DNA of 42,464 nucleotides from JBBQDZ01 sp038237515 (GTDB taxonomy: Bacteria > Actinomycetota > Thermoleophilia > Gaiellales > Gaiellaceae), in assembly GCA_038237515.1 (NCBI GenBank), contig JBBRYP010000033.1, forward strand, positions 1 through 42,464. Direction: 5' to 3'. The translations under genes were made by a program, and so were the position numbers. The notes beneath the pieces were generated by a model, which was given only the letters and a program-made list of their open reading frames with translations, was not told where the DNA came from and searched no databases. The stretch's first letter is position 1, and each line of letters begins with the position of its first letter. Below, piece by piece: positions 1-7,713 of this stretch.

Positions 1-434
1 GTGCCGACGGCTTCGCCCCCACGAAGCCGGTCCCTTCCTACTTGAAAGTCATAAACATGGCTTCTTCTGCGGGCGCTGCACGACCCCTCCACCCACCCCC
101 GCAATCAGCAGCCGACCTCTTTCTGAAAGCAGCTCTTAGTCTCGTCCGAGGAGACGATCCAAGGCCTCGGGAGGGTTCGAAAGAAGTCTCAGGAGGGGCA
201 AAACCGTGGGGGGACCCGGTTCCCCCACGAGCCTTCTCCTTGGGGTCTCAGTGGACCCCTCGTGTCCGCTCGGCGAGTCCGAGCAGGACTCGGTCTCGAT
301 CGAGGGTGGAACGCCGAGGCTTCCGCAGAGGCCGGTGGGCTTCGGGCCTTCGAAGATGGACAGCCCCTGCGAGTCCGTCCTACAACGCAGGCCGGCGATG
401 GAGCCCAGCGCCGAGCAGAGAAGCCTCGACCGAC
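1..434. other. Intergenic region downstream of the deaminase operon
   Basis: No reading frame here looks coding: all open frames lack the third-position G/C pattern and family-like sequence of neighbouring genes. The only clear structure is the inverted repeat at 205-229, listed separately as a terminator. A short GGGTTCGAA-containing stretch at about 174-197 is loosely similar to one at about 6012-6033; I could not assign it a function. Confidence 0.5.
200..229 (-). terminator. Rho-independent terminator of the deaminase/ABC operon
   Basis: A near-perfect inverted repeat (left arm 205-216, right arm 218-229, one mismatch in 12) is followed on the minus strand by a short T run (complement of 200-203). 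It lies about 200 bp beyond the deaminase stop codon and points the right way to end the minus-strand operon that begins near 5.5 kb. Confidence 0.5.
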
Positions 435-878
435 CTAGACGCCGATGTCCTCGTTCCACAGCTGTGGGTGCGCGGCGATGAACTCCTTCATCATCTGCCT
501 GCACTCGTCGGAGTCCATGTGGACGAGCTCGACCCCGCGCGAGACGAGGTGCTCTTCGGGCCCGCGGAAGGTCGTGTTTTCGCCGATCACAACACGCGGG
601 ATCCCGTACAGGAGGATCGCACCGCTGCACATGTCGCATGGCGAGAGCGTCGTGACCATCGTCGCGCGGCCGTAGACCTCGGCAGTCAGCCGGCCCGCGT
701 TCTCGAGCGCGTCCGTCTCACCGTGCCGGATCGCGCTCCCCATCTGAACCCTGCGGTTGTGCCCGACCGCCAGAACCCGGCCGTCGACGACGAGGGCGGC
801 GCCAATCGGGATGCCGCCTTCCTCGCGGCCGATCCGGGCTTGCTCGATCGCAGCCTCGAGAGACTCCTGGTCGGTCAT
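435..878 (-). CDS. Cytosine deaminase, yeast FCY1-like
   Basis: Predicted zinc-dependent deaminase converting cytosine to uracil in pyrimidine salvage, cytoplasmic. The 147-residue product carries the CDA-fold metal site HGE (H52, E54) and PCDMC (C81, C84). Unlike most bacterial tRNA-adenosine or guanine deaminases, it matches the whole layout of the small yeast cytosine deaminase as I know it: GHN substrate loop near residue 39, TTLSPCDMC, YGIPR, IGEN, and a C-terminal W-x-EDIG tail (residues 141-146), which in the yeast enzyme closes the active site. ATG at 878 is chosen; a GTG at 881 is in frame. The ribosome site AAAGGAGG overlaps the TAA stop of the upstream permease, implying translational coupling. 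Bacterial cytosine deaminase is usually the unrelated amidohydrolase CodA, so this form is notable. A related substrate such as creatinine or isocytosine cannot be excluded. Confidence 0.85.
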   Translation of the reverse strand: MTDQESLEAAIEQARIGREEGGIPIGAALVVDGRVLAVGHNRRVQMGSAIRHGETDALENAGRLTAEVYGRATMVTTLSPCDMCSGAILLYGIPRVVIGENTTFRGPEEHLVSRGVELVHMDSDECRQMMKEFIAAHPQLWNEDIGV

Positions 879-888
879 CACGCCTCCT

Positions 889-1791
889 TTACGCCCGCCG
901 ATACGCTTTCAGGTACGCGCCCGGATACGCGACGTTCCGCCCGGAGACGGCCAGCGCGAGAATGACCACCACGTAGGGCAGCGCGAGCAGGAGCTCGAAC
1001 GGGACGCCGCTCCACGACGGCAGAAGCCGCAGGCGCAGCTGCAGGGCGTACACCGCCGCGAACAGCAGCGCCCCGAGCACGCCGCGTCCGATGCGCCAGC
1101 GGCCGAAGATGACGAGCGCGATACAGACCCAGCCGCGTCCGGCGATGATGTCGAGTGTGAAGCTGCCGAGGGCGGCAAGCGTGAAGAACGCGCCGCCGAT
1201 GCCCATCAACGCGCCGCCGATGAGAAGCGCGATGTAACGCGTGTGGGCGACGCTGACGCCCGCCGCATCGGCCGCTTCCGGGTTCTCGCCGACGGCGCGA
1301 ATGTTCAGGCCAAGGGTCGTTCGCATCAGCACCCACCAGGCGACCGGGACGAGCACGAGGAAGGCGACGTAGGTCAGCACGTACTGGGAGAGCACGTCCA
1401 CGCCGAAGACGTTCACCGTCGCGAACGGCTTGATCGACGTCTGCTCCTGGCTTCCCTGGAACTGGAGCCGGTTGACGAAGTCGGCCGCGCCGATCAGGAA
1501 CAGCGTCGTGCCGAGGCCGGCGACGTGCTGATTTGTCCCGAACGTCACCGTCAAGAGCCCCATCAGCGCGCCGGCGCCGATCCCGCAGCCGATCGCGGCG
1601 AGGAGCCCAACTATCAGTGACCCCGAGGTTTGCGCCGCGAGGAAGCCGAAAAACGCGCCCGCGTACATCGTCCCTTCGATCCCGAGGTTGAGGATCCCGG
1701 CGCGCTCGCAGTACGTCTCGCCGACGGTGCCGTAGACGAGCGGGGTGGCATTGCGCAGCGTGGCGGCCGCGACGTCCGAGACGAAGGTCAC
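889..1791 (-). CDS. ABC transporter permease, nucleoside/BMP type (second permease)
   Basis: Inner-membrane permease of the BPD_transp_2 family that partners BMP-type binding proteins (NupQ-like). It is 300 residues, the usual size, and very hydrophobic. It has the early family signature around residues 15-45 (ATPLVYGTVGE, then the ILNLGIEG stretch), alternating transmembrane segments, and a cytoplasmic EAA-like loop near residues 165-185 (GENPEAADAAG). The start overlaps the stop of the preceding permease by 4 nt (ATGA). The next gene is the FCY1-like deaminase. The operon suggests import of nucleosides or nucleobases, but the exact substrate is an inference. Confidence 0.85.
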   Translation of the reverse strand: MTFVSDVAAATLRNATPLVYGTVGETYCERAGILNLGIEGTMYAGAFFGFLAAQTSGSLIVGLLAAIGCGIGAGALMGLLTVTFGTNQHVAGLGTTLFLIGAADFVNRLQFQGSQEQTSIKPFATVNVFGVDVLSQYVLTYVAFLVLVPVAWWVLMRTTLGLNIRAVGENPEAADAAGVSVAHTRYIALLIGGALMGIGGAFFTLAALGSFTLDIIAGRGWVCIALVIFGRWRIGRGVLGALLFAAVYALQLRLRLLPSWSGVPFELLLALPYVVVILALAVSGRNVAYPGAYLKAYRRA

Positions 1792-2870
1792 ACGGCCCCC
1801 TTCGCCTCGGTGCCGCGCCGGATCGCGATGCGGTTGCGGCGGAGCACTAGGAGTGAGATGACCACGAGCAGCAGCGCGCCCTTGACGATGTCCGCGAGCT
1901 GCGAGGGGACGCCGAGCTCGAGCCCGGCCGAGTCGGCGCCGACCACGAGGTCACCGAGGAAGAGCGCAGCGAGAATGACGCCCGGCATGGTTAACGCTCC
2001 GAGCGTGGCGACCACAATGCCGGTGTAGCCGAGGCCCGACGAGATCCCGTCGGTGAGTTGGAAGTTGATCCCGGCAACCAAGCTGACCCCGGCGAGCCCC
2101 GCCATCGCGCCGCTCGTCAGCGCGGCGCCGAGGATGATTCGCTCGACGCCGATGCCCGCGAACCTGGCGGCATCTGGGCTCAGCCCGGTGGCGCGCAACC
2201 GGAGCCCGATCGGCGTGCGCCCGAGCACGAACCAGGCGGCCGCGATCAGCACGAGCGCGAGCACGAGCCCGAGGTTCACCCGCGAGTCGGGGATGATGTG
2301 GGGGAAGTGCGCGTTCGCGGCGATCTCCCGCGACTCCGGAAATTGCGTCACGGGGTTCCGCCACGGGCCGTTCAGAAGACCCGTCACGATCAGCAGGGCG
2401 ACCGGGTTGAGCAGCAGTGTGGTCACGACCTCGTCGATGCCGAGGATGATCCGCATCAACGCCGGACCAAGCGCCCAAACGGCGCCCCCGAGCGCACCCA
2501 GCCCGATCATCACGGCGATCGCCAGCACCTGTGGCATCCCGCCGACGACGGTTCCGGCCCAGGCGGCGGCGATCGCCCCCACGAGCAGCTGGCCCTCGGC
2601 GCCGATGTTCCAGTAGCCCGCCCGGAACGCGATCGCGACCGCGGCGCCGGTAAAGAGAAGCGGCGTCGCGGCGACGAGCACCTCGAGCCCGTCGTACCGG
2701 GAGGTCAGCGGGCCGACGATGAAGGTGCGGTAAGCCTGGATCGGGCTGGCGCCGGCCGCGACCACGAACCCGAGCGTCAGGATGAACGTCACGACGACCG
2801 CAGCCGGCCCCACGGCCAGCCCGAGCCACCTGGCAGGCGCGGCGCGAGGTTCGAGCCGGAGGCTGATCAC
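1788..2870 (-). CDS. ABC transporter permease, nucleoside/BMP type (first permease)
   Basis: A 360-residue multi-spanning permease of the same superfamily as the next gene but the longer (NupP-like) subunit. It has a short cytoplasmic N-terminus, hydrophobic segments throughout, an IGAEGQLLVGAI stretch (about residues 90-101) typical of this subunit, and an EAA-like loop near residues 225-240 (ATGLSPDAARFAG). The two permeases probably form the heterodimeric channel energised by the ATPase encoded just upstream. Its ATG overlaps the ATPase stop by 4 nt, and its own stop overlaps the next permease start, so the three are tightly coupled. Confidence 0.85.
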   Translation of the reverse strand: MISLRLEPRAAPARWLGLAVGPAAVVVTFILTLGFVVAAGASPIQAYRTFIVGPLTSRYDGLEVLVAATPLLFTGAAVAIAFRAGYWNIGAEGQLLVGAIAAAWAGTVVGGMPQVLAIAVMIGLGALGGAVWALGPALMRIILGIDEVVTTLLLNPVALLIVTGLLNGPWRNPVTQFPESREIAANAHFPHIIPDSRVNLGLVLALVLIAAAWFVLGRTPIGLRLRATGLSPDAARFAGIGVERIILGAALTSGAMAGLAGVSLVAGINFQLTDGISSGLGYTGIVVATLGALTMPGVILAALFLGDLVVGADSAGLELGVPSQLADIVKGALLLVVISLLVLRRNRIAIRRGTEAKGAV

Positions 2871-4378
2871 GCGACGGGCTCCAGGTGGAAGAGACCGGCC
2901 ATCAGCAGGCCGAGCCGCGCCGGGTCGGCGTCGGCGGCTGCGAGTGCACCGACGATCTGCCCCTCGTAGAGGACGATCAGGCGGTCGGCGAGCGCGAGCA
3001 GCTCATCGAGGTCCTCGCTCACAAGGAGGACACCGGCTCCGCGCGCCCGCTGCGCGAGCAGCTCGCCTCGCACGTATTCAGTTGCCCCGACGTCGAGGCC
3101 GCGTGTCGGCTGCGAGACGACGATCGCCTTCGGGTCGCGCGAGAGCACACGAGCGAGCACCAGCTTCTGCAGGTTCCCGCCGGAGAGTGTCACGGCGGCA
3201 TCGTCAGGCCGGGCTTTGATCGTGAAACGCTGGATCAGCTCCTCTGCGTGCCTCACGAGGGCGCGCCTATCTAGCTGCGGGCCGCTGCCGAACTCGGAGA
3301 GGTGTTCGAGTGCGAGGTTCTCGGCAACGCTGAGCTCGCCGACCACGGCGGCATGCCGGTCTTCGGGGATACGCCCGATTCCGGCCGCCACGACCTCGGC
3401 CGGCTTGGAACCGGTGATGTCCGTCCCGTCGAGCTCGATGCGACCGGCGGATGGGCTCCGCATCCCGCAGAGGAGGTCGACGAGCTCGGTCTGGCCGTTG
3501 CCCGACACACCGGCGACCCCGAGGATCTCGCCGCGGCCGACCTCGAAGGACACGTGTCGTAGCGCGGGGAGCCCTTGGCGGCTCGTCGCCGAGAGGGCCT
3601 CAACCCGCAGGATCGGTGCGCCCGCGCTCGCCGCACTCGGTCGCTGGACGCCGAGCGTCGGTCGGCCGACCATCAACAAGGCGAGCTCCCTGTCGTCGAC
3701 GTCGGAGGTCGTACGGGTACCGACGACCGCGCCCCGCCTGAGCACCGTTACCCGCGTGCTGATCTCGCGAACCTCGTGCAGCTTGTGACTGATGAAGATC
3801 ACGGCGATCCCTTCGGCGCAAAGCCGGCGGAGCGCGGCGAAGAGCGACGCGACCTCCTGCGGCACCAGCACGGCAGTCGGCTCGTCGAGGATCAGCACGC
3901 GGCACTTGCGGTAGAGAGCCTTGAGGATCTCCACGCGCTGCTGCTCCCCGACGGAGAGCCCGCCGACCCGGGCGAGTGGGTCGGCGCGGATGCCGAACCG
4001 CTCGGCCGCATCCGCCACCTTGGCGGCAGCGACGTCGAGCCTGACGCGCATGCCGTCGGTCGCCCCCAGGATCACGTTTTCGGCGACCGTCATCGGCTTC
4101 ACGAGCGCGAAGTGCTGCGTGACCATGCCGATCCCGGCTGCGATCGCGTCCTTCGGCGAATGGATCGCGACCGGCCGGCCGTCGATCAGGACAGCTCCCG
4201 CATCGGGCCTTGTCAGCCCGTACAGGATCCGCATCAGAGTCGTCTTGCCGGCTCCATTCTCGCCGAGCAGGGCGTGCACCTCGCCTCGGGCGACGGTGAG
4301 CTCGATGCGATCGTTGGCGACGAGGGAGCCGTAGCGCTTCGTTACGTCGCGGAGCTCGACGGCGGGGGTGTCATTCAT
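2867..4378 (-). CDS. ABC transporter ATPase, two-domain (NupO/RbsA-like)
   Basis: Cytoplasmic energising subunit of 503 residues with two fused nucleotide-binding domains. Domain 1 (about 1-240) has Walker A GENGAGKTT, signature LSVGEQQRV and Walker B LILDEPTAVL. Domain 2 (about 250-503) has a degenerate Walker A (GVSGNGQTE), signature LSGGNLQKL and a Walker B ending SQPTRGLD without the catalytic Glu. This asymmetry, with one competent and one degenerate site, is normal for sugar/nucleoside importers of this class. It lies between the binding protein (53-nt gap) and the first permease (4-nt overlap). The C-terminal domain shares the VVSQPTRGLD pattern of BMP-type nucleoside transporters. Confidence 0.9.
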   Translation of the reverse strand: MNDTPAVELRDVTKRYGSLVANDRIELTVARGEVHALLGENGAGKTTLMRILYGLTRPDAGAVLIDGRPVAIHSPKDAIAAGIGMVTQHFALVKPMTVAENVILGATDGMRVRLDVAAAKVADAAERFGIRADPLARVGGLSVGEQQRVEILKALYRKCRVLILDEPTAVLVPQEVASLFAALRRLCAEGIAVIFISHKLHEVREISTRVTVLRRGAVVGTRTTSDVDDRELALLMVGRPTLGVQRPSAASAGAPILRVEALSATSRQGLPALRHVSFEVGRGEILGVAGVSGNGQTELVDLLCGMRSPSAGRIELDGTDITGSKPAEVVAAGIGRIPEDRHAAVVGELSVAENLALEHLSEFGSGPQLDRRALVRHAEELIQRFTIKARPDDAAVTLSGGNLQKLVLARVLSRDPKAIVVSQPTRGLDVGATEYVRGELLAQRARGAGVLLVSEDLDELLALADRLIVLYEGQIVGALAAADADPARLGLLMAGLFHLEPVA

Positions 4379-4431
4379 GCCCGCCGCCGAGCCAGCGGCT
4401 CTCGATCACGAGTTGTGTACCCGGTCTGCGC

Positions 4432-5502
4432 CTACTTCTTGCCCTTGATGATGATCGATCCCGGCGGCTGCGTCTCGTTGATGTCCACCCGCAGCGCCCC
4501 CGACCGGATCTTGCGCTGCAGCGCAAGCACCTTGGCGATCACCTTGGACCGGGGGCCGCCTTTGGCGCCCCTATTGATCGGCGCGAGGCTCGCGCCGCCC
4601 TTGCCCATCATCGAGAAGTCCTTCAGGTCCTGGGCGGTGTAGGTCCCCGCCCGCACCTGCTTGATGACGTACTCGACCGTCGGAGTCATGTTCCAGACCG
4701 CGCTCGAGACGACGTTCTTCGGGCCGAGCTTGGACTGGTCGGACATGTTGCCGAACGCGTAAACGTTCTTCTGCACGGCGGCTTCGATAACCCCGGCCCG
4801 CTCGGCGTAGATGGCGTCGACCCCAGAGGCGATCTGCGCGAGGGACGCTTCCTTGGCGGTCGCAGGGTCGAAGAAGCTGTTGATGAACGTCACCTTGACG
4901 ACGACCTTCTTGTTGACCGACTGCGCGCCGGCCGCGAATGCGTTGACGAGCCGGTTCACCTCGGGGATCGGCAGCGCGGCCACGGCGCCGATCTTGTTCG
5001 ACTTGGTCAGCGAGCCAGCGAGCACCCCGAGCAGGTACGCAGGCTCGTGGATCCAGTTGTCGAAGACGGAGAGGTTCCGGCCGGCCGGGCCGCCGCCCGA
5101 ACCGAACACGAAGGCGATCTTCGGGAACTCCTTCGCGACTCGATACACGGCCGACTCGTTGCCGAATGCATCACCGAAGATGATGTCCGGCTTGTTCTTC
5201 GCTGCGACCTGGCGCAGGACGCGCTCCATGTTGCCCGAGTAGCCGATGTCGTCCGTGAACGAGTAGTCGATCTCGCCCGCCTTCTTCGCCTTGGTGAGAG
5301 CGCTGTGGATGACTCCGTCCCATGGCTCTTCGATCGGCGTGGCGAAGGCGCCGAAGACCTTCAGCTTCTTTGCCGCGGGCGCGGCGGACGCGCTGCCGCC
5401 GGCGAGGATCGTGGCGGTCAGGGCGAGAGCGATGAGGAGAACCGCCACAAGCGTCAACCGTGCGCCACGACGCGTGGCCGTGGTCCTGGCGAAAAGGGGC
5501 AT
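4432..5502 (-). CDS. BMP-family ABC transporter substrate-binding protein
   Basis: Extracytoplasmic binding protein of the Bmp/Med family, first gene of the importer operon. ATG at 5502 is chosen because it gives a Sec signal peptide (basic TRRGAR, hydrophobic LLIALALTATILAGG, Ala-rich cleavage region ASAAPA near residue 39) and has GAGG about 9 nt upstream; an in-frame upstream extension to 5751 looks non-coding. The mature part begins KLKVFGAFATP and shows family features: GYSGN, DIIFGDAFGNE, and WIHEPAYLLGVLAG. Most Gram-positive BMP proteins are lipoproteins; here no lipobox Cys is visible, so membrane retention must differ or the protein is released. Homologues bind purine or pyrimidine nucleosides, which fits the linked deaminase. 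Confidence 0.88.
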   Translation of the reverse strand: MPLFARTTATRRGARLTLVAVLLIALALTATILAGGSASAAPAAKKLKVFGAFATPIEEPWDGVIHSALTKAKKAGEIDYSFTDDIGYSGNMERVLRQVAAKNKPDIIFGDAFGNESAVYRVAKEFPKIAFVFGSGGGPAGRNLSVFDNWIHEPAYLLGVLAGSLTKSNKIGAVAALPIPEVNRLVNAFAAGAQSVNKKVVVKVTFINSFFDPATAKEASLAQIASGVDAIYAERAGVIEAAVQKNVYAFGNMSDQSKLGPKNVVSSAVWNMTPTVEYVIKQVRAGTYTAQDLKDFSMMGKGGASLAPINRGAKGGPRSKVIAKVLALQRKIRSGALRVDINETQPPGSIIIKGKK

Positions 5503-5545
5503 GGAGAGAACCTCGCTTCGTGAGAATGGCCGGGAGCGGTTTGCA

Positions 5546-5574
5546 ACACTCCGGTATCGGTAGGCCAATGTCAA
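5546..5574 (-). promoter_or_regulatory. Candidate promoter of the BMP importer/deaminase operon
   Basis: On the minus strand a perfect TTGACA (5574-5569) is followed after 17 nt by GAGTGT (5551-5546), which keeps the two most conserved -10 positions (A2, T6) only. It would give a leader of about 35-45 nt before the ATG at 5502. The -35 is strong and the -10 weak. Confidence 0.4.
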
Positions 5575-5885
5575 GAATCCCTGGCAGAGGCCGTACTGCA
5601 CCCGGTGGAAGCGCGGCGAGTCTCCCGAGGCACCTGCAGTAAGCGCCCCCCTCCACCGATGCTCGGAGGAGCGCCTCGAAGCGGCGATGGCCAGTGGCGG
5701 CCGCCGCGCGGCTACTCGTTCTGCCCCGCCCGAGCGGCTCGACATCATCAATCAATCAGAGGCGCTCGCCGGTCTAGGCGCCCCGTCCGCGCCTGGGTCG
5801 TGATCTGCTTCGGGTCCGGGATACTCCGCGACCTCCGGCGACATGAGGATGCCCGAACCGGTTCGATCGATGCGCTCGAGGCCGC

Positions 5886-6003
5886 ATGACGCGAGCCGAG
5901 ATCGAGCTCGTCGATCCGGATCTTGCACGGGCCGGAGACTTCATCCGACAAGCGCACCGATTCTTGGCCGACGCCGAGCGCGACACCACCAGCCTGGGAG
6001 CAG
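5886..6003 (+). pseudogene. Possible remnant of a HEPN-domain protein
   Basis: The first 38 or so codons from ATG 5886 read like the N-terminal helix of actinobacterial HEPN proteins (pattern ARAGDFIRQAHRFLADAE, then TTSLGA). The similarity then stops and the frame continues into sequence with no protein-like character. The ATG overlaps a TGA of an upstream frame (ATGA), as often seen when a nucleotidyltransferase gene precedes a HEPN gene, but I cannot identify that upstream frame. HEPN/MNT pairs are usually toxin-antitoxin modules. Treat this as a decayed fragment recognised by pattern only. Confidence 0.3.
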
Positions 6004-6094
6004 GCGTCTTAAGGGTTCGAAGGCGGTCTGAGGAGATGGGTTCGAACCGAGGTATGGCCGTGGCCTACGGTGCTGCTGCCGCCCGAGACCGACA

Positions 6095-7069
6095 TTACGG
6101 TCGAACCGCGACCACCCGCACCGCGCGCGACCGCTGGTCGGCCACATAGGCGGTCGACCCATCCGGCGTGACCGCCACCCCGTCCGCCGACCCGGTCCAC
6201 GTGGCAGGCGAGCCGACAACCTTGTGCGTCTCGGTGTCGACGACCCACACTGGACGCCGTAACGCCTTACCCGGCCGCTGGGTCACGCAGACATGGCGCC
6301 CGTCGCGCGTGACTGCCACGTCGGTCGAGTTGCCGCCGAAGACATCGACGACCGCGACGAGTCGAAAGGTGGCGACCTCGAACACCTCGATCAAGTCGCT
6401 GCCCTCGCTGACGACATAGGCCTGGAGCCCGTCCGGCGTGAAGGCCATTCGTCCATTGGTGATCAGCCCCCCGAGAGGGAAGGTGGAATCGTGGGTCGCC
6501 GTGTCGATCACCTGCGGGCTCCCGTCGTTGTCGAGCACGTAGGCGAACTCCCCGCTCGGCGTGATCGTCATCGTGGAGGGAAACGGATTCCCGGGGATGG
6601 TGGTGAGGACGGTGTTGGTGGCCGTGTCGATGACGCTCACCTTGCCCTGACCCTCGGGCATCGCCAGCTCCTGCTCGGTGGCCACGTAGACGTGGCGGCC
6701 GTTCGGCGTTATCGCCACCCCGTTCGGGCCGCCGCCTCGGCCGCTCACGACGATGGTGGCGACGACGGTGCTGGTGTCAGTGTCGATCACGCTCACCACG
6801 CCTTGGCCGTGGGCGGAGTCCCAGTTGGGGACGTAGGCGCGTCGACCATCGGGTGCGATCACGACGCCGCTCGGGCGCGAGCCCACGGCGATAGTGGCGG
6901 TGACCGTGTTGGTCTGGGTGTCGATCACGGCGACGCCACCAGGATCAGGACCGTCTGCGCTGAGGTCCTCCAGGGTTACGAACACGCGGATCCCGGCCGG
7001 CGTCCTCGCCACCCACCTCGGCTCCAGACCGACCGGAATCGTGGCCAGGACATCAGTGGACGACGGCAT
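6095..7069 (-). CDS. YVTN-type beta-propeller repeat protein
   Basis: A 324-residue protein made of about seven repeats with the pattern VIDTxTNTVxxTIxVGxxPxGVAxTPDGRxxYV, i.e. a YVTN/lactonase-like seven-bladed propeller. ATG 7069 is chosen because GGGAG precedes it by about 7 nt; in-frame upstream ATG/GTG codons lack a ribosome site and lead into Arg-rich non-coding-like sequence. No signal peptide is visible from this start, unlike the secreted propellers at 29.4-31.2 kb and 40.4-42.2 kb, so it would be cytoplasmic unless exported another way. Such proteins bind partners or small molecules; the specific role is unknown. Confidence 0.8.
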   Translation of the reverse strand: MPSSTDVLATIPVGLEPRWVARTPAGIRVFVTLEDLSADGPDPGGVAVIDTQTNTVTATIAVGSRPSGVVIAPDGRRAYVPNWDSAHGQGVVSVIDTDTSTVVATIVVSGRGGGPNGVAITPNGRHVYVATEQELAMPEGQGKVSVIDTATNTVLTTIPGNPFPSTMTITPSGEFAYVLDNDGSPQVIDTATHDSTFPLGGLITNGRMAFTPDGLQAYVVSEGSDLIEVFEVATFRLVAVVDVFGGNSTDVAVTRDGRHVCVTQRPGKALRRPVWVVDTETHKVVGSPATWTGSADGVAVTPDGSTAYVADQRSRAVRVVAVRP

Positions 7070-7188
7070 CGCCACTCCCTTGACTGGTGAGGGCTGGGAG
7101 AGTCGCTGCCATGTTGTCATTCCCGCGCCGTGCGTGCCCCCCGGCCCCGTTAGGACGCTCCGCCTCGCCTCCGGCAGAACTGCCCGCC

Positions 7189-7632
7189 CTACAGGCGCGC
7201 GAGCAGCTCCGCCTTCTTCGCCTGGAACTCCTCCTCGGAAAGGACGCCGGCGTTGCGCAACTCCGCCAGTCGCCTGATCTGGTCGATCGGATCGAGCGCG
7301 GCGGGAGCGACGACGGGTCGTCCGGGTGCGGCCGCGGCGGGCGCCGTGGCCGGGTACCACTGCCCCGCCGGTGCGTCGACCAGGTTCTGGAGCGAGTACC
7401 GGGTATTGGCGACGAGCCTCTCCGCCTGCTGGCGGAGCTTGCGGTCGGCCGACCGGGCACTCTCGTCGAGCCTCGTCGCCGCCTCGAGCACCTGCTGGAG
7501 CGCATCGCGGTCACGCCGGAAGAACGCGTCGGCGCGCGCGGCCTCGAGCGACCGGGCCGCGGCTGCAGGGTCGCCACGGTCGAGGGCGGCGCGACCCTCG
7601 GCGAGAGCGGGCGATCCGGACGGAGTCGACAC
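7189..7632 (-). CDS. SHOCT-domain protein
   Basis: A 147-residue protein with an N-terminal helical region (about 1-85; alternating charged and Ala-rich, GRAALDRGDPAAAARSLEAA), a Pro/Ala linker (about 90-113) and a C-terminal SHOCT domain (about 115-147: DQIRRLAELRNAGVLSEEEF, then KKAELLARL). SHOCT is a short oligomerisation motif typical of actinobacterial proteins. The GTG start at 7632 lies only 2 nt after the 3' end of tRNA-Gly on the same strand, so the message may be released by tRNA 3' processing and be essentially leaderless. The beta-propeller gene follows 119 bp downstream on the same strand. Confidence 0.8.
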   Translation of the reverse strand: MSTPSGSPALAEGRAALDRGDPAAAARSLEAARADAFFRRDRDALQQVLEAATRLDESARSADRKLRQQAERLVANTRYSLQNLVDAPAGQWYPATAPAAAAPGRPVVAPAALDPIDQIRRLAELRNAGVLSEEEFQAKKAELLARL

Positions 7633-7634
7633 AG

Positions 7635-7705
7635 AGCGGGCGGCGGGAATCGAACCCGCGTGACTAGCTTGGAAGGCTAGGGCTCTACCATTGAGCTACG
7701 CCCGC
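7635..7705 (-). tRNA. tRNA-Gly (anticodon TCC)
   Basis: A 71-nt cloverleaf: acceptor stem GCGGGCG pairing with CGCCCGC, discriminator T at 7635, TAGCTCAATGGTAGA D-arm, anticodon stem CTAGC/GCTAG around loop CTTCCAA (anticodon TCC at 7671-7673), and GGTTCGATTCC T-loop. CCA is not encoded. It reads GGA (and possibly other Gly) codons. The 5' end lies 8 nt from the divergent ctaG start, so the tRNA promoter must sit inside the ctaG coding region. Confidence 0.97.
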
Positions 7706-7713
7706 GAGAATCG

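Larger units (their letters stand above)
5503..6094. other. Gene-poor interval between the importer operon and the beta-propeller gene
   Basis: About 590 bp without an intact gene. It holds the candidate importer promoter (5546-5574) and a plus-strand fragment resembling the start of a HEPN-domain protein (5886-6003). The rest shows no codon bias and no strong repeats. Confidence 0.5.
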
